Below, one piece after another: positions 52,500 to 64,000 of a stretch of 64,000 nucleotides of DNA (position 1 is its first letter; every line of letters starts with the position of its first letter). Under the pieces are notes generated by a model. That model made no database searches, was not told where the DNA came from, and was given only the letters and a program-made list of their open reading frames with translations. The stretch covers positions 26,651,994 to 26,715,993 of the forward strand of contig CM044965.1 of NCBI GenBank assembly GCA_024516035.1, given 5' to 3'. Position numbers and translations under genes: made by a program. Source of the DNA: Bactericera cockerelli (lineage: Eukaryota > Arthropoda > Insecta > Hemiptera > Triozidae).

Positions 52500-53232
52500 T
52501 GAAGATAAAAAACACTGCCAATATGACACAATACTTCCTCGTGATTATTTCACATTATATGTATACAACTATACACGTGGGAATTCTGAAATTATAATAT
52601 ACTAAATCACTTGTATCTCCATAACCGCTTAACCGATTTTCTTCAAATTTGTTTCACATGGTAGAATATTATTTTTCCTACATTCTAGATTCTACAAAAA
52701 ATTCTGTATAGGCAAGTTATGGAACGTATTTTTTGACTTTTTTGTCCAAAATTTCGGATTTTCTTAAATATCACAGTTAAATTATAATTAATTAATATTA
52801 AAAACCTATGGAAAACAATAATAATTATGCATATACGTACAGAATTTCATCAAAATCGGTAATACCGTTCACGAGATATAAGCGTTTAAGTAAAAAGTTA
52901 GTGGTCAGGCGCATGGTCTCTTTCACCCAGAACCACAAGTACGAATTTGATTAATTTAAAATGGGACCATCTGCAGAACGTCTTCTATATAAGTGCAATT
53001 TTTTATCAAAATCCGTTGAGTAGTTTCCGAGATTTGCACGTTACAAGGAATATTTTTAATAGACCGACAGACGGACACAAAACCAAAATTGCTCAGAAGG
53101 TTATGAAACGTTCAGAAATATAAATCCGATTTCAAAAAAATTGAAATCGGAGCAAAAAAATATTTTTTTTACAAAAACGAACACAATACTTCCGATTTGT
53201 AATATTAGAAATTTCTCGGAAGTAATACACTG
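52500..53232 (-). mobile_element. Family K element, opposite strand copy
   Basis: Inverted match to 44213-44944, ending (plus strand) in TACTTCCGATTTGTAATATT and AGAAATTTCTCGGAAGTA. The microsatellite slot is short here (GACCGACAGACGGACA). Confidence 0.82.
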
Positions 53233-53344
53233 TCAATAAATTATTCCTCGTGCTTGGTTCAAATTGTATACACGTGGCAATTTTATAATAATAATAATAG
53301 AAAATCTTATAAGGGCAAAGCTTTATGAGTAAAGCTATTAAGCC

Positions 53345-53450
53345 CAAAACAATTTTGAGATTTTATACTTAAGCTCAGTGGTTAAGCACTCGCTTCCTAT
53401 GCGGAAGGTCCCGGGTCCGAACCCCCGCGCCGACAACCCTTTGGTAATGA
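53345..53450 (+). mobile_element. SINE F head fragment
   Basis: CTCAGTGGTTAAGCACTCGC, TTCCTATGCGGAAGGTCCCG and box B GGGTCCGAACCCCCGCG. Body replaced by a TC tract. Confidence 0.7.
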
Positions 53451-53462
53451 AGCCATAAAATA

Positions 53463-53476
53463 CAGCCCTCCCTCTT

Positions 53477-53569
<93 letters not shown>
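53463..53569. repeat. (TC)n microsatellite
   Basis: TC dinucleotides with a few TTTC interruptions at the left. Arg-Glu frames on the minus strand are artefacts. Confidence 0.96.
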
Positions 53570-53572
<3 letters not shown>

Positions 53573-53574
53573 AG

Positions 53575-56500
53575 CCCCAACCCTTGCAAAAACAAACACT
53601 TTTGACGCACAACTGGGTTAAGAATTGCCTGGGTTATAAAAAAGTATGCATGCGATTTAGGGATAAAGTTGCAAAACTTTATCCCAAATTGGCATAAAAA
53701 CATCAACATATTATTTCATTCTGTCCAATTCTTATCAAAAATGTCTATTTTGGTCTACCTCGAACTTTCAAAGGTATGAAAACCTGAAAACGTATATTTT
53801 TGACTACTTCTCTCTAAAATTTGGTTTAAAATACCCAAAATTGCATACTTGATGAAAATTGAAGGCAAATGTCAAATATGATAAAATACCCCTTCAACTT
53901 TCGCTGAGTATGCAAACAAGTGGTTCCCAATGCTTAGTAAGGCTTTATTCATCACTGGCTATCTTCAGTTTACATTTGAAAAAAATCCTTAAAGAAGAGG
54001 TTATATGTCGACATGTTTAGTTTAAGATTCGACTCGATCTCAGATTTTGGATGTTTTCAGTAATCGAATGAACTTATCTTTCGAACCAAACGTCCGATTT
54101 GAATGAACTAAAATGCTATCGATAGATCTAGTGGATTGTAAGATGAGTTGTTCTCGTTCATTTTCTGTCATTTTACAAAAAGGGTTACTTTTTAACGGAA
54201 AACATTTTTGACACCCAACTGGGTTAAAAATGACCTGGGTTATCAAAAAGTATGCATGCGATTTCAAAAAAATAAACGAGATTAGACAGATTTTGCGAAA
54301 CGTTATCCCAAAGGGCATAAAAACATCAACATGTTATTTGATTCCGTCAATTTCTTATCAAAAATATGTCTACTTTGGCCTACCTCGAACTTACAAAGGT
54401 CTGAAAACCTGGCAAAAATGCCAGCATCAAAAATCTATGTTAGTCCATGCTTAATCGTTACTTGAGAGCTATTGAAGTCAACTTTTGTTTTTCAAAAACC
54501 CCTTCATATATCCAAGTTATGCAATCATTTTGAAGAAGCCTTTGTGGCTTTCCTTTTTGCGGTACGGAAATTATTTGGGCACCAAAAACGTATATTTTTT
54601 GGTTTAAATTTGGTGTAAAATACCTAAAATTGCATACTTGATGAAAATTGAAGGCAAATGTCAAATATGATAAAATACCCCTTCAACTTTCGCTGAGTAT
54701 GCAAACAAGTGGTTCCAAATGCTCAGTAAGACTATATTCACCACTGGCTATCTTCAGTTTAAATTTGAAAAAAATCCTTAAAGAAGAGGATATATGTCGA
54801 CATGTTTTGTTTAAGATTCGACTCGATCTCAGATTTTGGATGTTTTCAGAAATCGAATGAACTTATCTTTCGAACCGTTCGTCCGTTTTGAATTAACTAA
54901 AATGCTATCGATAGATCTAGTGGATTGTAAGATGAGATGTTCTTGTTCATTTTCTGTCATTTTACAAAAAGGGTTACTTTTTAACGGAAAACACTTTTGA
55001 CACCCAACTGGGTTAAGAATGACCTGGGTTATCAAAAAGTGTGCATCCGATTTCAAAAAAATAAACGAAATTAGGCAGATTTTGCGAAACGTTATCCCAA
55101 ATGGGCAAAAAAACATCAAAATGTTATTTCATTCCGTCCATTTCTTATCAAAAATGTCTATTTTGGCCTACCTCGAACTTTCAAAGGTATGAAAACCCGG
55201 CAAAAATGCCAGCATCAAAAATCTATGTTAGTCTATGCTTAATCGTTAGTTGAGAGTTATTGAAGTCAACTTTTGTTTTACAAAAACGCCTTCATATATC
55301 CAAGTTATGCAATCATTTTGAAGGATCCTTTGTGGCTTTCCTGTTTGCGGTACGGAAATTTTTTGGGAACCAAAAACGTATATTTTTTGGTTTAAATTTG
55401 GTTTAAAATACCTAAAATTGCATACTTGATGAAAATTGAAGGCAAATGTCAAATATGATAAAATACCCCTTCAACTTTCGCTGAGTATGCAAACAAGTGG
55501 TTCCAAATGCTCAGTAAGACTATATTCACCACTGGCTATCTTCAGTTTAAATTTGAAAAAAATCCTTAAAGAAGAGGTTATATGTCGACGTGTTTTGTTT
55601 AAGATTTGACTCGATCTCAGATTTGGATGTTTTCAGAAATCGAATGAACTTATCTTTCGAACCGTTCGTCCGATTTGAATTAACTAAAATGCTATCGATA
55701 GATCTAGTGGATTGTAAGATGAATTGTTCTTGTTCATTTTCTGTCATTTTACAAAAAGGGTTACTTTTTAACGGAAAACACTCTTGACACCCAACTGGGT
55801 TAAGAATGACCTGGGTTATCAAAAAGTGTGCATGCGATTTCAAAAAAATAAACGAAATTAGGCAGATTTTGCGAAACGTTATCCCAAATGGGCAAAAAAA
55901 CATCAAAATGCTATTTCATTCCGTCCATTTCTTATCAAAAATGTCTATTTTGGCCTACCTCGAACTTTCAAAGGTCTGAAAACCCGGCAAAAATGCCAGC
56001 ATCAAAAATCTATGTTAGTCTATGCTTAATCGTTAGTTGAGAGATCTTGCAAAACTTAATCCCAAATTTGCATAAAAAAATCAACATATTATTTCATTCT
56101 GTCCAATTCTTATCAAAAATGTCTATTTTGGTCTACCTCGAACTTTCAAAGGTCTGAAAACCTGGCAAAAATGCAAGCATCAAAAATCTATGTTAGTCCA
56201 TGCTTAATCGTTACTTGAGAGCTATTGAAGTCAACTTTTGTTTTTCAAAAACCCCTTCATATATCCAAGTTATGCAATCATTTTGAAGAAGCCTTTGTGG
56301 CTTTCCTGTTTGCGGTACGGAAATTATTTGGGAACCAAAAACGTATATTTTTTACTACTTTTCTCTAAAATTCAGTTTAAAATACCTAAAATTGCATACT
56401 TGATGATAATTAAAGGCAAAATGCAAATATGATAAAATACCCCTTCAACTTTGGCTGAGTATGCAAACAAATGGTTCCAAATGCTTGGCAAGGCTTTATT

Positions 56501-59015
56501 CACCACTGGCTATCTTCAGTTTAAATTGGAAAAAAATCCTTAAAGAAAAGGTTATATGTCGACAAGTTTTGTTTATGATTTGACTCGATCACAGATTTTG
56601 GATGTTTTCAGAAATCGAATGAACTTATCTTTCGAACCGTACGTCCGATTTGAATGAACTAAAGTCCTATCGATAGATCTAGTGGATTGTAAGATGAGTT
56701 GTTCTCGTTCATTTTCTGTCATTTTACATAAAGGGTTATTCTTTAACGGAAAATACTTTTGACACCCAACTGGGTTAAGAATGACCTGTGTTATCAAAAA
56801 GTGTGCACGCGATTTCAAAAAAATAAAGGAAATTAGGCAGATTTTGCGAAACTTTATCCCAAATGGCCATAAAAACATCAAGATGTTATTTCATTTCGTC
56901 CATTTCTTATCAAAAATGTCTATTTTGGCCTACCTCGAACTTTCAAGGGTCTTTTGTTTTTCAAAAACCCCTTCATATATCCAAGTTATGCAATCATTTT
57001 GAAGGAGCCTTTGTGGCTTTCCTGTTGGCGGAAATTTTTTGGGAACCAAAAACGTATCAATTTGACTACTTCTGAAAACATCCAAAATCTCAGATCGAGT
57101 CGAGCAAAACATGTCGACATAAATATAACCTCTTCTTTAAGGATTTTTTCAAATTTGAACTGAAGATAGCCAGTGGCGAATAAAGCCTTACTAAGCATTT
57201 GGAACCACTTGTTTGCATACTCAGCAAAAGTTGAAGGGGTATTTTATCATATATGACATTTTGCCTTCAATTCTCATCAAGTATGCAATTTTAGGTATTT
57301 TAAACTAAATATAGAGAGAATTAGTCAAAAGTATACGTTTTTGGTTCTCAAAAAATTAACTTACCGCCAACAGGAAAGCCACAAAGGCTCCTGCAAATGA
57401 TTGCATAACATGAATATATGAAGGGGTTTTTGAAAAACAAAAGTTGATTTCAATAGCTCTCAACTAACGATTAAGCATGGACTAACACAGATTTTTGATG
57501 CTTGCATTTTTGCCAGTTTTTGAGACCTTTGAAAGTTCGAGGTAGACCAAAATAGACATTTTTGATAAGAAATGGACAGAATGAAATAATATGTTGATGT
57601 TTTTATGGCAATTTGGGATTAAGTTTCGCAAGATCTGCCTAATATCGTTGATTATTTTGAAAACGCATGCATACTTTTTAATAACCCAGGCCATTCTTAA
57701 CCCAGTTGTGCGTCAAAAGTGTTTTCCGTTTAAAAGTGACCCTTTATGTAAATTGACAGAAAATGAACGAGAACAGCTTATCTTACAATTCACTAGATCT
57801 ATCGATAGCATTTTAGTTAATTCAAATCGGACGTACGGTTTGAAAGATAAGTTCATTCGATTTCTGAAAACATCCAAAATCTCAGATCAAGTCGAATCTT
57901 AAACAAAACATGTCGACATATAACCTCTTTTTTAAGGATTTTTTTCAAATTTAAGTTGAAGATACCCAGGTGTGAATAAAGCCTTACTGAGCATTTGGAA
58001 CCACTTGTTTGCATACTCAGCGAAAGTTGAAGGGGTATTTTATCATATTTGACATTTGCCTTCAATTTTCATCAAGTAAGCAATTTTAGGTATTTTAAAC
58101 TAAATTTTAGAGAGAAGTAGTCAAAAATATACGTTTTTGGTTCCCAAATAATTTCCGTACCGCAAACAGGAAAGCCACAAAGGCTCCTTCAAAATGATTG
58201 CATAACTTGGATATATGAAGGGGTTTTTGAAAAACAAAGTTGACTTCAATAGCTCTCAACTAACGATTAAGCATGGACTAACACAGATTTTTGATGCTTG
58301 CATTTTTGCCAGTTTTTGAGACCTTTGAAAGTTCGAGGTAGGCCAAAATAGACATTTTTGATAAGAAATGGACGGAATGAAATAATATGTTGATGTTTTT
58401 ATGCCAATTTGGGATAACTTTTCGCAAAAACTGTTTAATTTCGTTTATTTTTTTGAAATCGCATGCATACTTTTTGATAACCCAGGTCATTCTTAACCCA
58501 GTTGGGTGTCAAAAGTGTTTTCCGTTAAAAAGTAACCCTTTTTGTAAAATGACAGAAAATGAACGAGAGCAGTTCATCTTACAATCCACTAGATCTATCG
58601 ATAGCATTTTAGTTAATTCAAATCGGACGTACGGTTCGAAAGATAAATTCATTCGATTTCTGAAAACATCCAAAATCTTAGATCAAGTCAAATCTTAAGC
58701 AAAACATGTCGACATAATTATAACCTCTTCTTTAAAGATTTCTTTCAAATTTGAACTGAAGATAGGCAGCCTTACTAAGCGTTTGGAACCACTTGTTTGC
58801 ATACTCAGCGAAAGTTGAAGGGGTATTTTATCATACTTTATATTTTGCCTTCAATTTTCATCAAGTATGCAATTTTAGGTATTTTAAACTAAATTTTATA
58901 GAAAAGTAGGCAAAAACATACGTTTTTGGTACCCAAAAAGTTTCCGTACCGCCAACAAAAAAGCCACAAAGGCTCCTTCAAAATGATTGCATAACGTGGA
59001 TACATGAAGGCGTTT
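53575..59015. repeat. 5.4-kb array of about 790-bp units with central inversion
   Basis: The marker CAACTGGGTTAAGAATGACC occurs (with changes) at 53610, 54211, 55001, 55788 and 56764 in one orientation and, inverted, at about 57695 and 58492. Spacings are 605, 790, 787 and 976 bp before the switch near 57066 and about 797 bp after it. Unit landmarks are TCCAAGTTATGCAATCATTT, GGCAAATGTCAAATATGATA and GCTATCGATAGATCTAGTGG. Each of six units keeps a short open frame with TENEREQLILQSTRSIDSIL. Confidence 0.92.
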
Positions 59016-59019
59016 TAGA

Positions 59020-59365
59020 TATAAAACTTATTACGTATAAAAGCTACCTCGTCCGAGCAAATGCTTTCCTGAGTTCTTCCTAAGTAGTTTTTGTATTTTG
59101 AAGAATTAGAAAATAATCCTTAATATGTAGAATGTATACTTATCTATTTTCTTATACTAAAAAATATCCAAGTTTTTAAGTGTGAATAAAGGAAGGCGAG
59201 TCTTCGTAGACTTTCTACGTATCAACAGTATGTTTTATACTTACCGTAAGGACAAGTTCTGCAAGGATGAAAGCTACTTGTAATGACGTTTTCTATGTAT
59301 GCAAAAAATTTTGAGTCCTTAATACGTACGAGAATGTCTACTTATCTCTTTTCTTATTAAAATAA
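59020..59365. other. AT-rich stretch, nothing recognised
   Basis: Non-repetitive apart from two TCTACTTATCTCTTTTCTTA-like words at 59141 and 59337. No exon seen. Confidence 0.4.
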
Positions 59366-59368
59366 GTA

Positions 59369-59711
59369 GTACAATACACCCGTCAAAAGTAAAAATAGTA
59401 TTTAGCTGTACAATACACCCGTCAAAAGTAAAAATAGTATTTAGCTGTACAATACACCCGTCAAAAGTAAAAATAGTATTTAGTAGTACAATACACCCGT
59501 CAAAAGTAAAAATAGTATTTAGTAGTACAATACACCCGTCAAAAGTAAAAATAGTATTTAGCTGTACAAAACACCCGTCAAAAGTAAAAATAGTATTTAG
59601 CTGTACAATACACCCGTCAAAAGTAAAAATAGTATTTAGTAGTACAATACACCCGTCAAAAGTAAAAATAGTATTTAGTAGTATAATACACCCGTTAAAA
59701 GTAAAAATAGT
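59369..59711. repeat. 39-bp minisatellite, nine units, open on the minus strand
   Basis: Nine units of exactly 39 bp (GTACAATACACCCGTCAAAA, GTAAAAATAGTATTTAG, then CT or TA). Since 39 is a multiple of three, the minus strand reads as nine copies of TIFTFDGCIVLLN with L/Q changes. No start or splice context supports real translation. Confidence 0.95.
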
Positions 59712-59989
59712 AACTATGTACGAGTACTTGGTACCGCTCTTGGGCATAATATTATAATATGGTAGTCACTTTTAACTTGCAGCAAAAGAATCATACACGT
59801 GAAAAAAGATTTATCATTCGTCTGGCAGGTTTCAAATTTTTCAAACTAAATAAATGTGGATATGTGGAATCGCTCCTGTATTCTACATACCCAGGTATTC
59901 CGCTTAGGCTGTGTTTTATCTAAACAAATTGCTCTTTCATTCATTCCACTTTTCAGGTAAAAGAGGTAGCTAAATTAAACAATCAATGC

Positions 59990-60250
59990 AAAAATTCAAG
60001 CTCACGATTAGGTCAGTGGCTAAGCACTCGTGCAAAAGGGTTCGATCGCCGGAGCCGACAAAAAATTGTAATCTAAATTTGGTTATAGTTGTTTGTAAGG
60101 GATATACCATCCGGTGCTCTCGTGATGACCCAGCACCTAAATGGGTAGTAATGAGTCACTTCTCGCCCATCAACACAAACCACAAAGGTCTATAGTAGCT
60201 CTTGTTTCATGGCTAAGAAATAAAAAAAGTCCGTGAAACAATCACCTTGA
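59990..60250 (+). mobile_element. SINE F, damaged head
   Basis: CTCACGATTAGGTCAGTGGC, GGGTTCGATCGCCGGAGCCG, body GACCCAGCACCTAAATGGGT, CACAAACCACAAAGGTCTAT, then an A17 tail. Part of the anticodon arm is deleted. Confidence 0.8.
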
Positions 60251-60259
60251 AAAAAAAAA

Positions 60260-60595
60260 AAAAAAAAATCAAAATTTATGATCACGAATCGTTCCACTTG
60301 TAGATTTAGTAAGCACTCGCTGAGTGTATAATTATGTTCAACTTGTAGAGGTTATGGTAAAGCCTTATTCCTCAAATCCTCATACTTACGAGAATTCTAT
60401 TTGAATTACTTTCCAGCTGCAGAGGTAAACAAAGTAGATTTACTGGAAATTTTCCAATACACATATAAATGTAAATTATAAATTATATTAACGGATTCAA
60501 CAGATACAAAATTACACTTAAAGAGTATCTTGGACTTCCAGAGGTCGGGACGAGCAGTTCAAACAAAACAAAAAATTAACGAAATTTCAACAAAA
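60260..60595. other. AT-rich stretch, nothing recognised
   Basis: No exon or element identified. Confidence 0.4.
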
Positions 60596-60597
60596 AA

Positions 60598-60995
60598 AAA
60601 ACCGTAGCTTCGATACTGATTTTTGGTTCGCCTAATTATTGCTGCGTAAGAATATACGTAAAAGAAAAATTAATATTTAGACGAACATCAATTTTATTGG
60701 GGTTTTTTGTAAAATGAGAAAGACTATCCAATATTTATTTTTCAAATTATTAATACAATTTCGTCAACTCATTCTCTATGCGCCAATACCACTCAGAAAA
60801 CTTAAAAAGTTATATTTTCAATGAAAATGGAAAAAAGAATTAGCCGAACCTCTAATGGTTCGGCTAAGTATTGGATATTTGTGTAAAGTTCGGCTAAGTA
60901 TTAATTTTTCTTTTACGCGTTCGGCTAATTATTAAGCCGTAAACACATACATACATACACACATACATACATACAGACAGCTTTCTTTTATAGAT
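60598..60995. repeat. Repeat with TTCGGCTAAGTATT words
   Basis: GGTTCGGCTAAGTATTGGAT, AAGTTCGGCTAAGTATTAAT and GTTCGGCTAATTATTAAGCC lie within 70 bp, followed by (ACATACAT)n. Inverted relative of 51690-51985. Confidence 0.7.
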
Positions 60996-60999
60996 ATAG

Positions 61000-61550
61000 A
61001 TCAAATTATTTCGCAAACATTTTGCCTTTTATTAAAAAAAAAAAATGATCTTTTTTTCTCAACTCTTGTCCTTATTGAGCCTGTCGACTCCTCGTCCTTA
61101 AAACGCCTTCTTTGGATGTCATGTCTTCCTACAATTTTGACTTGAAATTTCTCAAATATATGTGTCACCACTTCTAGGAGCTCAAGGCCTATTAAATGCA
61201 TTGATGTGATATATATTTGAGAATCACCCTGTATACTCGAGGGAACTGTTTAAACGTGGTCTTTTCGGTGATCAATCGGTGTGACACTTTACTAGAAGAT
61301 CTGCGGACTGTAAACCTCACACAGATTTTCTAATCGAATAAGTCAGCATTTTTGCTAATTGCCAAATTGTATTGTATTTTTTTTATTTATCAACAAAATG
61401 ATAACATTTATAAGTAAAAAATTCCTTCGTCTGGACAGCATCTGGTAGTGAGCCAAGGATGCTGGCCGCATTGCCCCTCTGTTTGTCCAGGGAAAAAACT
61501 TGTCTTATCTTCATAAGAATTGGTCATATCTTAATATATAAATGTCAAAG
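61000..61550. other. Stretch with no recognised gene
   Basis: Unique-looking sequence. A 66-codon minus-strand frame at 61001-61201 has no recognised domain. 61430-61500 is GC-richer (GACAGCATCTGGTAGTGAGC) without splice context. Confidence 0.4.
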
Positions 61551-61554
61551 TTAC

Positions 61555-61800
61555 TGACTGACCACTCACTGACTGATCATCGCTCTACAGCCCAAACCGT
61601 AATACCTAGCGAGCTGAAATTTGGTAGGTAGCTTTGTCTTATAGTCTAATAGATGTGCAATAAGACGGGATTTTTCGAAATTCCCACTACAACACCTGCC
61701 ATTGGCGAAAAAGGATTTTTTGCTTTCTTGTGGCCCTTGAAAAAATTTTTGATTTTCTACCACAGTGCGACACACCCTCTGAGCTTTCACGATCACAAAA
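61555..61800 (+). mobile_element. Family M element, plus copy
   Basis: CTGACTGATCATCGCTCTAC, AGCTGAAATTTGGTAGGTAG, GCAATAAGACGGGATTTTTC and CCTGCCATTGGCGAAAAAGG. The inverted copy is at 62634-62870. Confidence 0.78.
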
Positions 61801-61869
61801 TTTCACTACAGAAATAGCCTATTATTTTTTTTTAAAACTCTACAAAACTTCAAGAGCTTTGCTTCAATA

Positions 61870-62048
61870 AGGACCCAGCACCTAATTGGGAAGTTATGTG
61901 TCACTTCTCGCCCATCAGAGGGGAGGCATACTACGGAACGGGCAGGCTACAACACAGACCACAAGCGTCTACAAAGTAGCTCCTGTGTTATACATGGCTA
62001 CGAAATAAAAACGCCTGTGAAACACTTATCTTTAAAAAAAAAAAAAAA
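61870..62048 (+). mobile_element. SINE F 3' part
   Basis: GACCCAGCACCTAATTGGGA, CTCGCCCATCAGAGGGGAGG, CACAGACCACAAGCGTCTAC and GCCTGTGAAACACTT with an A12 tail. Head absent. Confidence 0.82.
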
Positions 62049-62049
62049 A

Positions 62050-62290
62050 TACAGATTTTCTCTAAGGGCCATGCCTCGGGAGCAGCCAAGCAAGGGAGAC
62101 ACAGGTAGTGCCTACTGCGACAGACTATGTATGTCATTGCCTCAATACTTATTACATATTACCTATAATCAACCGCTAAGTCACAGCACTTGAGATAATA
62201 CTGAGTAGGAGCCCACCCACTTCAATAGGTACTAGTTACTGACGATACTGTCATTCTTACGTTATACTCGTACTCTGATGGAGTGGTGCA
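62050..62290. other. Spacer, nothing recognised
   Basis: Contains one GGGCCATGCCTCGG word seen in other repeats. No exon. Confidence 0.4.
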
Positions 62291-62294
62291 GCAG

Positions 62295-62415
62295 ACTGGG
62301 ATTAACCACCAGGCGAGGTTAATGCTCAAAGCATTTTCTACCACCTAACCCTCAGAGTCTTATTATTATGTGGTTACATGCTCAAATTAATGAGGAAAAA
62401 TCCATGCACTTCACG
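62295..62415 (-). mobile_element. SINE A, head truncated
   Basis: Minus strand: GCATGTAACCACATAATAAT, GACTCTGAGGGTTAGGTGGT, hairpin AATGCTTTGAGCATT, CTCGCCTGG. The tRNA-like head is cut at about 62412. Confidence 0.8.
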
Positions 62416-62633
62416 ATGACGCCACCCTGTGATAATGAATAATGATGATGATGATTATTATTATTGAGGTGGTTTACTTTGTATCCTTCTATACTTACCA
62501 CCAGGCCAGACTGTTGCTAAGGAAAGGATTGAATTGGTTGAAACATACCTGGAACACCAAAAATTACATTTAGGTTACTAAAGGGTTAAAATTATATGCA
62601 ATGTTAATTTTTATTAATTTATTTGATACAAGC

Positions 62634-62870
62634 AGGCTGTCGCCCGCTTTGCGGGCCGAGGCATGGCCGTGAAAGCAAAAAATCCTTTTTCGCCAATGGC
62701 AGGTGTTGTAGTGGGAATTTCGAAAAATCCCGTCTTATTGCACATCTAGACTATAAGACAAAGCTACCTACCAAATTTCAGCTTCCTAGGACTTACGGTT
62801 TGGGCTGTAGAGCGATGATCAGTCAGTGGTCAGTGTCTTTGACATTTATATATTATTAAGATTTTTGAAA
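62634..62870 (-). mobile_element. Family M element with CCCGC-type terminal hairpin
   Basis: Inverted match to 61555-61800, here retaining the end GGCTGTCGCCCGCTTTGCGG followed by GCCGAGGCATGGCCG. The end resembles those at 35440-35475 and 50530. Confidence 0.78.
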
Positions 62871-62879
62871 AGATAGAGC

Positions 62880-63195
62880 CTTATTATAAAAGGTCTAATA
62901 ACTCTATGTACATAATGTTTTTCTGTATTCATTACTACCGATCAGGAGGCATGGCAGGTGGGAAAATATTTTAGAGGTGCATAAATGGGATTTATGGAGT
63001 CGCTCGGATAGAGTATCTAAAGAGTTTCATTTTAGTTACCATGAATACCATGACAATCATAATAATTCTGCACTAATTATTCTAGAAATGTGTGATGATT
63101 TTCATTGCGTACGAGCTAGGACTTGACAAAATCCTGTCTCTTTCTTATTCGTCGAGAGGTGCTGCAGTTCCGCAGCTAATTACCACCGCCCACGC
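62880..63195. other. Stretch with nothing recognised
   Basis: AT-rich, no exon or element identified. Confidence 0.4.
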
Positions 63196-63197
63196 CT

Positions 63198-63345
63198 GTT
63201 TCTGATAAATTTCAAATATTAGAAATTGGAAATGATATAACGTTCATTTTTTAAGAATTCCTTTTGTTGTTCCGATTTCAATTTTTTTTTCATATTTCTG
63301 GACGTTTCACAACCTCTTGAGCAACTTTGGTTTTGTGTCTGACTG
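63198..63345 (+). mobile_element. Family K fragment
   Basis: TTTCTGATAAATTTCAAATA, TTAGAAATTGGAAATGATAT, CATATTTCTGGACGTTTCAC and TTTGGTTTTGTGTCTGACTG match the first 140 bp of 44213-44944. Confidence 0.7.
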
Positions 63346-63419
63346 TGTTTTGTAATTTGTGTAGCGTATTTGTGTTTTACATTTGTAATAATTTTTAATA
63401 AAATATGTATGTATGTACG

Positions 63420-63715
63420 AATTTCTTTGTGGTGAAGCACAAGGCCTCTTCACAATTTTTGTGGGTAGCGCAGCATTACTAAGAGCCTCCTTTACATTTC
63501 GAATTATTCTATTACATTAATTTCTTTTTACTCTGGTAATGCCGCCACTGGTCGTTACTCATACAAGTAACTACTCATTTTTCCTCTCGAGGTATGAGTG
63601 GACCCCGAACATCCAAGTACAGAGCAGAAAAAATCCTCCCCCGCTGGGAATCGAACCCAGGTCACCATGTGTGTGCAATGCCTAGCGCGCTAACTCGCTC
63701 TGCCACAGTGACTAC
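63420..63715 (-). mobile_element. SINE G
   Basis: Head on the minus strand GTCACTGTGGCAGAGCGAGT, TAGCGCGCTAGGCATTGCAC, box B CTGGGTTCGATTCCCAGCGG, body ACTCATACCTCGAGAGGAAA, end TGCTGCGCTACCCACAAAAA. Confidence 0.82.
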
Positions 63716-63716
63716 A

Positions 63717-64000
63717 TTTTTAATAAAATATGATTGAGGAACATTACCACAGTACAAGTTGCAATGAATTAATTAAGAAAAGAAAAGAAAAAAAAAAAAA
63801 CAAACAAACTACAGTGATCAATGGTATGTATATTCTATCATTATTGTTGTTGTATTGTATTTAAATTGTAATTCTAAAAATACTATTTGCACTATAATTT
63901 TGTATTACTTTGAATTTGTAATTTTGTGTACACAATTATTTACGATAAAAACTTAACTTATTCATTTATAAATTCATAAACTGTAGGAACGTAATCACGT
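63717..64000. other. Window end, AT-rich, nothing recognised
   Basis: A-rich run at 63776-63800 and scattered AT words. No gene or complete element. Confidence 0.4.

Noticed and set aside
53338..53709. 123-codon frame with Arg-Glu repeats
   Set aside because: Runs through the (TC)n tract and SINE F head; no independent support.
59369..59711. CRISPR-like array
   Set aside because: Contiguous 39-bp units with no spacers; an ordinary minisatellite.
61566..62859. Paired frames of 76 and 78 codons with similar peptides
   Set aside because: The similarity comes from the two inverted family M copies; neither has a start context or domain.

Overview
The window is eukaryotic, almost certainly an insect and plausibly a hemipteran; that order is a guess from the style of its repeats, not from a marker gene. 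Short GC-rich exons with GT-AG introns sit in a very AT-rich background packed with tRNA-derived SINEs, small inverted-repeat DNA elements and microsatellites. There is no operon, Shine-Dalgarno or CRISPR signal.

The one recognisable host gene lies on the minus strand from about 49343 down to 3837. It encodes 3-phosphoinositide-dependent protein kinase 1 (Pdk1/PDPK1), the master AGC kinase that phosphorylates Akt, S6K and other AGC kinases downstream of PI3K. Nine exons can be placed with splice sites: 49343-48966 (proposed N-terminus), 17190-16995 (start of kinase domain), 14667-14625, 13263-13003, 12143-11943, 10416-10212, 8236-7954 (end of kinase domain), 5126-4695 (linker and start of PH domain) and 4133-3837 (PH domain and stop). 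Phases agree at every junction. The model gives about 765 residues, provided two single-base breaks in exon 2 are assembly errors. Intron 1 is about 31.8 kb.

Region by region: 1-3800 is downstream sequence and probable 3' UTR with degenerate elements. 3837-17190 holds Pdk1 exons 9 to 2; at four of the eight acceptors the intron side is a tandem array built from the acceptor region itself. 17191-48965 is intron 1, filled with SINEs, MITEs, foldback elements, minisatellites, a non-LTR retrotransposon (ORF1 40236-41636, ORF2 endonuclease 42648-43900, cut by a 100-N gap) and a small membrane-protein-like exon candidate at 29206-29370. 48966-49389 is the proposed first coding exon with two upstream ORFs. 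50566-51104 is a large CA array. 53575-59015 is a 5.4-kb array of about 790-bp units that reverses direction in the middle. 59369-64000 holds a 39-bp minisatellite and more mobile fragments.

The repeats are modular. At least seven tRNA-headed SINE families (called A to G here) are present. Several share an internal 6-bp hairpin whose pairs change in a compensatory way between families. Two related non-coding families (called H and K) share a terminal hairpin, a microsatellite slot and a recurring ATCTC..GAACGGTA phrase, and the phrase also occurs in an unrelated 881-bp palindrome. Several insertions are nested, with target-site duplications that can be read directly.
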